DNA of 64,000 bases from Dryococelus australis (Eukaryota > Arthropoda > Insecta > Phasmatodea > Phasmatidae), in the NCBI GenBank assembly GCA_029891345.1, contig CM057000.1, positions 128,749,338 to 128,813,337 on the forward strand, written 5' to 3'. The position numbers and the translations under genes were made by a program. Every line of letters begins with the position of its first letter. Position 1 is the first letter of the stretch. The notes beneath the pieces were generated by a model. That model saw only the letters and a program-made list of their open reading frames with translations, searched no databases and had not been told where the DNA came from. Positions 58,027 to 64,000 of the stretch are shown in pieces.

Positions 58027-58785
58027 CAGCTGTCTCAAACTCATGGCCCCCGAGCCGCTTGCGACTGGGAATTTACTCTTTAGTGACCCCATAAATGAGT
58101 AAAAAACAATTCTTATTCAAGTACACTATGCCGAATTCGAACAGCAGATATCAGCGCTGCACACGACCAAGCTGTGAACTACACAAATGTGCGTATTTCG
58201 ACGCCATTTAGTTGTCTTGTTGCTGCTAACCTATAAAAAGATTTGTTACCAGAGCATGAGTATGCTCGCTCTATCTATCCAATCACCCTGGAACGAAAAC
58301 AAGTGTTTGGCTGTACCTATGGTGCTATCTATCGTTAATCCATGCAACTAGATTCAAAGCACTTTGCATTGCCAGTTGCGTGTGCGTTGCTCGTAGTACA
58401 TACTAGTGTAGTATATCCTTGAAACAGTTGATTTTATGTGTTATTGTTAGTTTCGCAATTCAGCATGTCACTTTCTAAACAAGAACAGAGTTGTAGTAAA
58501 AAAGATCCATAGAAAATAAACATAGAGTTTTTAATAGTAAATGGGAGTTGCAGTACTTTTGTTGTGATAGTAATAACCATGCGCTGTACCTTATTTGTAA
58601 GCAAGTGTTAGTGGCGAAAAAGAAGTACCAATCATGGTGCCATTATCAAACTATGCATGGTAAGAAATATGACTCGCTGCAAGGAAAACGTAGCGACAAA
58701 AAATTCAAGAAATTAAAAACTGACTTAAATGTGCTGCAAAATGTGATTCAGAGAGTTGTAATCAGAAAATTGAACATGTGAAGGT
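58027..58785 (+). mobile_element. 5' part of a hAT-type DNA transposon
   Basis: The left end CAGCTGTCTCAAACTCATGG followed by CCCCCGAGCCGC is a hAT-style terminus; known Charlie-like families use similar CAG...CAAACTCATGGCCC ends. The transposase start follows at 58467. The right end and the 8-bp target duplication were not found, so the element is truncated. Confidence 0.65.
58467..58781 (+). pseudogene. hAT transposase N-terminus with a BED-like finger (broken)
   Basis: An ATG at 58467 gives MSLSKQEQSCSKK, then a stop. After a frame change the sequence reads RVFNSKWELQYFCC, then HALYLICKQVLVAKKKYQSW, CHYQTMHGKKYDSLQGK and KFKKLKTDL. This pattern (KW-YFF, CLIC--TVAV-K-YN--RHY-TKH, YD-L-G, KF--LK) is the zinc-finger head of hAT transposases related to GTF2IRD2- and ZBED-type host genes. 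The first zinc Cys of CLIC is Tyr here, so the finger has lost a ligand. The DDE core is absent. One stop and at least one frame shift are present. Confidence 0.7.
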
Positions 58786-60427
58786 AAGTTTCATTTTACC
58801 AAAACTGATTGCAAAAGAATCTAATTCTTTTACTGAAAGTTTGTTTATAAAAGAGTGTTTAGCTAAGTCATGGATTCTACCAGCAATCGTGTTCGGTGGA
58901 AGAATTATTTCATTTCACTTTTGACAATATTTGAATTTATACAAGGAAAAATATATATTTAAAAACAAACTGGTATGTTATTTTGGTTACGTTATTATTT
59001 ACTACAGTAGGGTAATATTCACGAAATTTTTTTATAATCTATTTTCCTTCTTTTGCGCGCTTCGGCGAGCTCGACACGACAGAAAGTAGAAATAGAACCT
59101 TCTATTTTCGGACTGTCGGGGCCGCAATTTTTTCGTGCTGACTTCACAGTGACCTTGCTTTTCATTGTCTGCTACTCAAATTTCGTCACATCAGGGATGT
59201 CGTGGGATTCGTCAGTGCATTGTAACTCCAGCTTAACTAGTATTCAAACATTAGAGACAGTGCTGTGACACGTGAATATGATTGACAAAAGGAAGGGGAA
59301 AGAATATAAGCGACATCAAACTCGGCGAGGGAAAATAATATCTCAGAAAACTCAAGTATACTTTCCAAACGTTTTATTTAAAAATAGGCGCATGTAGATG
59401 TGCCAAGAAAAAATATTCATAATTTGTAATTGAATCCTACAACATTTAATTTTACCTGTAGCAGTGTCTCTATATCGTGAAGTCATAACAAACATGCACC
59501 AGTTCTGGGGAGTAGTAGGAGTGTAATGGTGCTAACCCCAAAGGGATGCCACCTTTCTTTTATTCACATAATTATTTTGATATCAATGGGTTAATTAAAT
59601 AGATTGAAAGGGTTAATAAAAAAAGGGGTTGGTTAAATGGAAACGGTTAAATTTAATGAAAGGGTTAAATTAATTGGAAAGGTTATATTTTATTTTACTT
59701 GATTGTGTACTTCTTTCTTTCTTTCATTTTGCGGAGATCTCTGCACGATGTTGACGCTGTGGTGTCCTGGAAGCAGCTGACCAGAGATTTTTTTTTTTTG
59801 GTGATCCCCCCAAAACCCGCTACGCCAAAGTGAACACCTTCAGAGTTCTGTGTTTGCTCCGGCATGCATGTTAGTAGCTAAGACGGTTGGAGAATGGGAT
59901 GCATCTAAGGGCAAGCCCTTTACACCTTAGGTCGGGTTTAATTAATAAAATGTCAATGGAGGTGTGAGTGAGAGTTAGTGTAATGTAGGTGTGCCACTCC
60001 ACCACCCTCACCAGCTGCTGCAGAGAGCACCCTATGCCACAAACCATCTCACTGCTAACCAATCTCTGGAGTTAATGCTGATTAGCTTCCAGAGCCTTTA
60101 TATGGCAGTATTGCTGCGTGTGACCGCCTTGGAATCGGCAGTGGCGATGAGCCATACATACAGACAGCTGTCGGATGAGAGAATATTTGTAGCATGTGTG
60201 TGGTGTAGTGTGGATGCAATGTGAATCACAGGGCCATCTACGATCCAGAGACTGTACATAGCCTACTTCGCCTTGTTCTGTGATCACATAGTGCTTTGCT
60301 AATTTGTGATAATTATTTTTTCAAAGAGTGTATTTTGTGGTTTAGTGTATTGCAGTTTTACGGGTTTCTGGGATTAATTAGTTAGTCGGGTGCATGGCTG
60401 AGAGCCTGCATTGCGAGTTTCGGTGTT
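58786..60427. other. Intergenic DNA with GGTTAAAT-rich stretch and LINE 3' flank
   Basis: At 59585-59700 a GGTTAAAT/GGTTAATT-like motif recurs irregularly. The segment about 60300-60427 may be the 3' untranslated part of the Jockey fragment. Nothing else is recognised. Confidence 0.4.
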
Positions 60428-61075
60428 TTAAGGTGGTCTGTGAGCTAAAATGCTTTTAGGCTGCTAATATTTCCGAGTCTCGTCGGGGTCATAATCGCCG
60501 AGACTAGATATTTTCGGGTTGGCATGTATGGCACAATCATTGTAACATTTTCTGCCATTTTGACGAAGTGCTCGTCTATTGTTTCGATTTTTGAGTTTGT
60601 AATGCAGATCTGTAATTGGGCAGTATGTAGGTGCAAATGCTGCAATTCGCAGGCATTTATTTTGCACAATCTGCAGTATCTTGATATGTGTTTTAGCTGC
60701 ATGGACCCATGTGGGCGCAGCATGTTATAACAGGCCGTATGAGAATGGTATATAGCAATAATGCTGTGTTTTGTGGTATGGCACTTCACCTATTAAGTAT
60801 AGGGTATAGGGTGGAGAGTCTGGCGTATGCACTTATGCATTTAGCATCTATATATGCTTTCCAGGTCAACTTTATGTCTATTTGTACGCCTAGATATATA
60901 ACTACATTTTATGGGATATGGGTTCGCCAAATAAAGTGATTTGCAGACGATTAGCAGCTTGGGGTAGTGCCCTGCACGTAAAAACGATCGCCTCGCTTTT
61001 TCCAGCATTGATTTTAATCTGCCATTTCGTGTAATATTCTCGAAAGGCTGTTGCTACGAGATGAACTCTTCAAAC
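60428..61075 (-). mobile_element. Jockey-type LINE, 3' end of the reverse transcriptase ORF
   Basis: Minus strand. In order the pieces read EYYTKWQIKINAGKSEAIVF, FGEPISHK, VGVQIDIKLTWKAYIDAKC, then PTWVHAAKTHIKILQIVQNK, CLRIAAFAPTYCPITDLHY and ISSLGDYDPDETRKY. The last readable codons are KSILAHRPP and a stop at 60430-60428. This is the C-terminal end of Jockey ORF2 (after the catalytic core), 5' truncated as is usual for LINEs. Several frame changes and stops are present, so it is dead. Confidence 0.8.
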
Positions 61076-62480
61076 ATTTGCTCCTCTCATGTATGTGAAC
61101 ATTATAGGCGAAAGTGTAAATTTTCCCGCAGTATTTGCAGTGTAGTTTTTTCAATGATGTCTCAATTTTCATCAATGTAGATTAAATGAATAAATTTCGG
61201 TGTCAGAAACACAACTAACTTGTTTCTGTATTAATGTACTGTTTTAAACAGTAGCAGGTTTCATTAATTATGATAAAAATGTCTTCTGTTCTAACATTTG
61301 TATGTTAATTGCAGGGGTACGCATACTAATTCACAGTGTGACAAAATCTACATATGTTAGACGGAATACGTCTTTACTTGGTATTCGATTAAAATGAATA
61401 AATAATAATTTAATTTCAGGAATATACAAAGGAGAGATGGGTTTAGAAGTATTAGTAGGGAATTTTTTAAGACTTTGTTTACTAAATGTTTGTGTCAGTA
61501 GGAGGCTAGTCTGTTGAGTAAACCATTTTGAGCTGTTGTTGTCTTAATGGTCTTATGTTTTAAACATGCATATGTAATACGGATTTCATTTCACCCACTA
61601 ACTTTTGTCTGATAATTTGTTATGTCGATTCCCTAACTTGTATGGAATAAATTTATTTGTCTCGGATATTTCTTTACGGTGTCAATCATTTGTTGATAGT
61701 TGCAATGTACTATCCTAAAAAATGTGTTATACAATTACAAAATGGCCACCATTTCCCTTTAAATTTTGCTTAAATGTATTGAAATATCATGGAAATTATA
61801 TGTTCCAACTCCCATAGAAATCATTTCAACCTTCATTCGTGCTATTTCTTTAATACTATGCCCAAATTTGTTTTCTAGGGAAATCAATTTTTAAATAAGT
61901 TCTAGTATATACAAATTTTATAGTAGCTAGTGTATCTAAAAATCTCGATTAGGAAGGTTTTTGAATTAAAACTTTATTTAAAAGTAAATCTTAGTGTCAT
62001 TGACAAGTATATACATCAAATACATATTTTTCTCTGCTATGAACATAAATTTAAAATCAGAATGAAAGTTTGAATATGTAAGCATATGTCGCATCTTCCA
62101 TCATAATAGTTGAAACTTAGATAAATTGAATGATACATGTTTGTAAAATGGTGAGCTTTTGATGTTTAAAAAAAATTAGCAAGTGAAAATATCTCTTGTA
62201 AGAAAAATATACTTAGTTTAATGGAAATACTTTAATAAGTTTTCTAGAAAATGGGATAAAGTTTATTGGATTAAAATTCATTTCTTGTATAAAGATATAA
62301 CATTTGTTGGAATTTTATCCTTGGATTAAGATTTCGGGTAGTATTTAGCTTCAGGGATATGAATTTTGATCTGTAGGATTTCGCTAAGAATATGGCAGGT
62401 TCCTTGTGTGACCTTGGATTCTCGAGATATCCGAAAAACACAATCTAGGTTCACGGTGAAGGTAGGGAGATCGGGAGTAT
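61076..62480. other. AT-rich intergenic DNA, nothing recognised
   Basis: No gene or bounded repeat is supported. Confidence 0.5.
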
Positions 62481-62489
62481 GTGGACAGT

Positions 62490-62910
62490 GGCACGCCACT
62501 TGGCCAGGGATGGACGGGTAGGGGGGGCCTACAGGCTAGTGGGGCAGATGTGAAGCTCTCTAGCCAGTCGTCGCCATCTTGCCTCAGTGGTGAAGAATTG
62601 ACAATCGGGTAAGACCCCAGGACATTTCGCTCTGGCGAGGGGTGGAGGTGGAAGGTCGGGATGGGGGTGGAGGGTCCTCGTGAGATATCTGCACCCTGTA
62701 TCCATTCCCCACCATCATGCCACAGTGCCGAAACATTGACAATCGAGGGCAGAGGGGTGAGTAACCCCAGGACACGTCACTCTGGTAAGGGGTGTAAGTG
62801 GGGGTGTAGGGAGGTCTGGAGTGGTTGGCCTTGAGCAGAGCGACGTGGAGGTTTCTCGAGGGCTTCCGCCATCTTAGTACTTCGCCAATCCTCGCACTGT
62901 ATAGACACAA
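62490..62910. repeat. Degenerate tandem repeat, units of about 140-160 bp
   Basis: CGCCATCTTGCCTCAGTGGT (62572), CACCATCATGCCACAGTGCC (about 62708) and CGCCATCTTAGTACTTCGCC (about 62867) start successive units. The first two continue with ATTGACAATCG, then ACCCCAGGACA, then CTCTGG, then AGGGGTG. Units have drifted by point changes and short indels. GC is much higher than in the flanks. The 115-codon minus frame here is a by-product. Confidence 0.65.
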
Positions 62911-62919
62911 CACAGGATC

Positions 62920-64000
62920 TCTCGAATTCACCGTGCTTTGGAGTGTGTAGGTGAGATTAACGTTTTATATTATACATGTTTTAGTATAAAAACTATTTTA
63001 TCGCGAAACTTTTTTTTATTTATTGGGAAAAAATATTAATTTTTGTGTGATAGTGTGTTTATCATGTAAGCTCTGTTTCTGTGTTCAGTAGACAAAACTT
63101 GGTATGATTTTCAACTCGTGTTTGTGTTATTAAGTGTGCTCTAGTTACCAGACTTTACAGAAAAAAATTTGTAGTACATATTTTATTTTTTTAATAATTC
63201 ACTTTTATACATTAATGTACTTGTAGGACGAATCAAATCATTAATAGTAGCTTGGCAGATTTTCTGTCAGTCGTAAATTTCTACTCTGTTGCCTTTAAGA
63301 TGCCGGTCACGGTACACGTATATAAGCAGACGCACCTCATATGATACACTCATACATCGAGTGACCTCCGAGGTGGACGGATGTGTTGTCGGGGAGCTCC
63401 TGCTGCCATTTCATTATGTGTTTTTCTATTGTATCGGTTAAAAATTCAACTAGTCTTATTTATATATTAGTATGTGCATTGAAAACATAACTTTTATCCA
63501 TTTTTCCATGTAAATCGTATTTTTGTCTATTTTCGAGTAGCTAACACCTTAGTATTTTTTCAGCCTCCGAATGTACTTCATGTATATATTGACAGGCTTT
63601 CGACATAAGATCGACTAAGTGCTTCACTGAGCTCACAGCCGGACTGACGTGTTTTGAGAGAGAGGTTTAATTTTATTATGCATGTTAATCAATTAATTTC
63701 TTTTTACATGTGGATTACATTCCTCCTCGCTAGTCTCAAAGCCAGACGGATGTGTAAGGTATGTGCGAGTGGCATCATATATATATATATATATTGTGCA
63801 TTCAATTTATAGGGACTTTTTTTGTAGATCATTAATTCCACATTCATGTAATTGTCATCCTTTAGTGAGTGTGCACTGTCGACACCAGATGTTATTCATG
63901 TAGTAAAAATTCTATCTCGTTATCAATTATATTGCTAAGCTCGAGACTCATGTTATGTTTAATTCCATACTGGAGTAATTGCACTTATTCACGTAGTTAT
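62920..64000. other. AT-rich DNA; TATA-like site and (TA)n
   Basis: GTATATAAGCAGACGC at about 63318 resembles a TATA box, and a (TA)n run lies at about 63778-63796. No ORF follows, so no gene is called. Confidence 0.4.

Noticed and set aside
60445-60789. 114-codon minus-strand ORF as a host gene
   Set aside because: It lies in the Jockey LINE remnant, in a different frame from most of the recognisable reverse transcriptase sequence.
63300-63370. Host promoter with TATA box
   Set aside because: TATATAAGCAG is suggestive but no downstream ORF or exon follows, and AT-rich DNA gives such matches often.

Overview
This is a eukaryotic, repeat-dominated window, almost certainly from an insect. Evidence: no operon-like coding, AT-rich sequence with long (TA)n tracts, tRNA-derived SINEs, Jockey-type LINE sequence, Gypsy-type LTR elements, and piggyBac, hAT and PIF/Harbinger DNA transposons. 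The dominant SINE has a tRNA-like head followed by blocks such as TCTCGGGGATCTCCCGTTT. From memory I associate it with stick insects (Phasmatodea, for example Dryococelus); this is inference, not a search result. No intact host gene was recognised. The best host candidate is a CpG-rich patch near 18 kb with a minus-strand exon-like ORF ending at a consensus splice donor.

Left third (1-30 kb): seven scattered copies of the main SINE (both strands, S1-S7) plus one SINE of another family, inside a dense field of MITEs. At least two MITE families share an end like TATAG-C--TTCACGGT. Two elements have TAA target duplications and AGCTGGG-type ends (PIF/Harbinger type); one of them splits an older MITE. 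Four elements are flanked by TTAA or near-TTAA. Two striking tandem arrays lie here: seven units of exactly 147 bp, very CpG-rich (11.6-12.6 kb), and four units of exactly 87 bp (28.8-29.1 kb).

Middle (30-46 kb): an old, broken Gypsy-type LTR element with both LTRs and a 4-bp target duplication sits in the upstream part of a piggyBac element whose catalytic core is deleted. A TTAA-flanked MITE sits inside the LTR element's gag region. Further right are a tandem series of LTR-end/primer-site-like units (39.7 kb), a Gypsy gag remnant (44.4-45.5 kb) and three copies of an LTR-like repeat (about 42, 45.5 and 50.4 kb).

Right third (46-64 kb): the two best-matched LTR-like copies bracket 4.4 kb of degenerate sequence holding minisatellites and a perfect 32-bp palindrome. 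Then come another broken Gypsy element with a short 3' LTR (52.1-57.3 kb), the 5' end of a hAT transposon with a damaged BED-type finger (58.0-58.8 kb), a minus-strand Jockey LINE 3' fragment (60.4-61.1 kb) and a degenerate tandem repeat (62.5-62.9 kb).

These parts do not form a pathway. The window is best read as layers of insertions whose relative order can often be worked out from nesting and target duplications. All coordinates and similarity statements are by eye.
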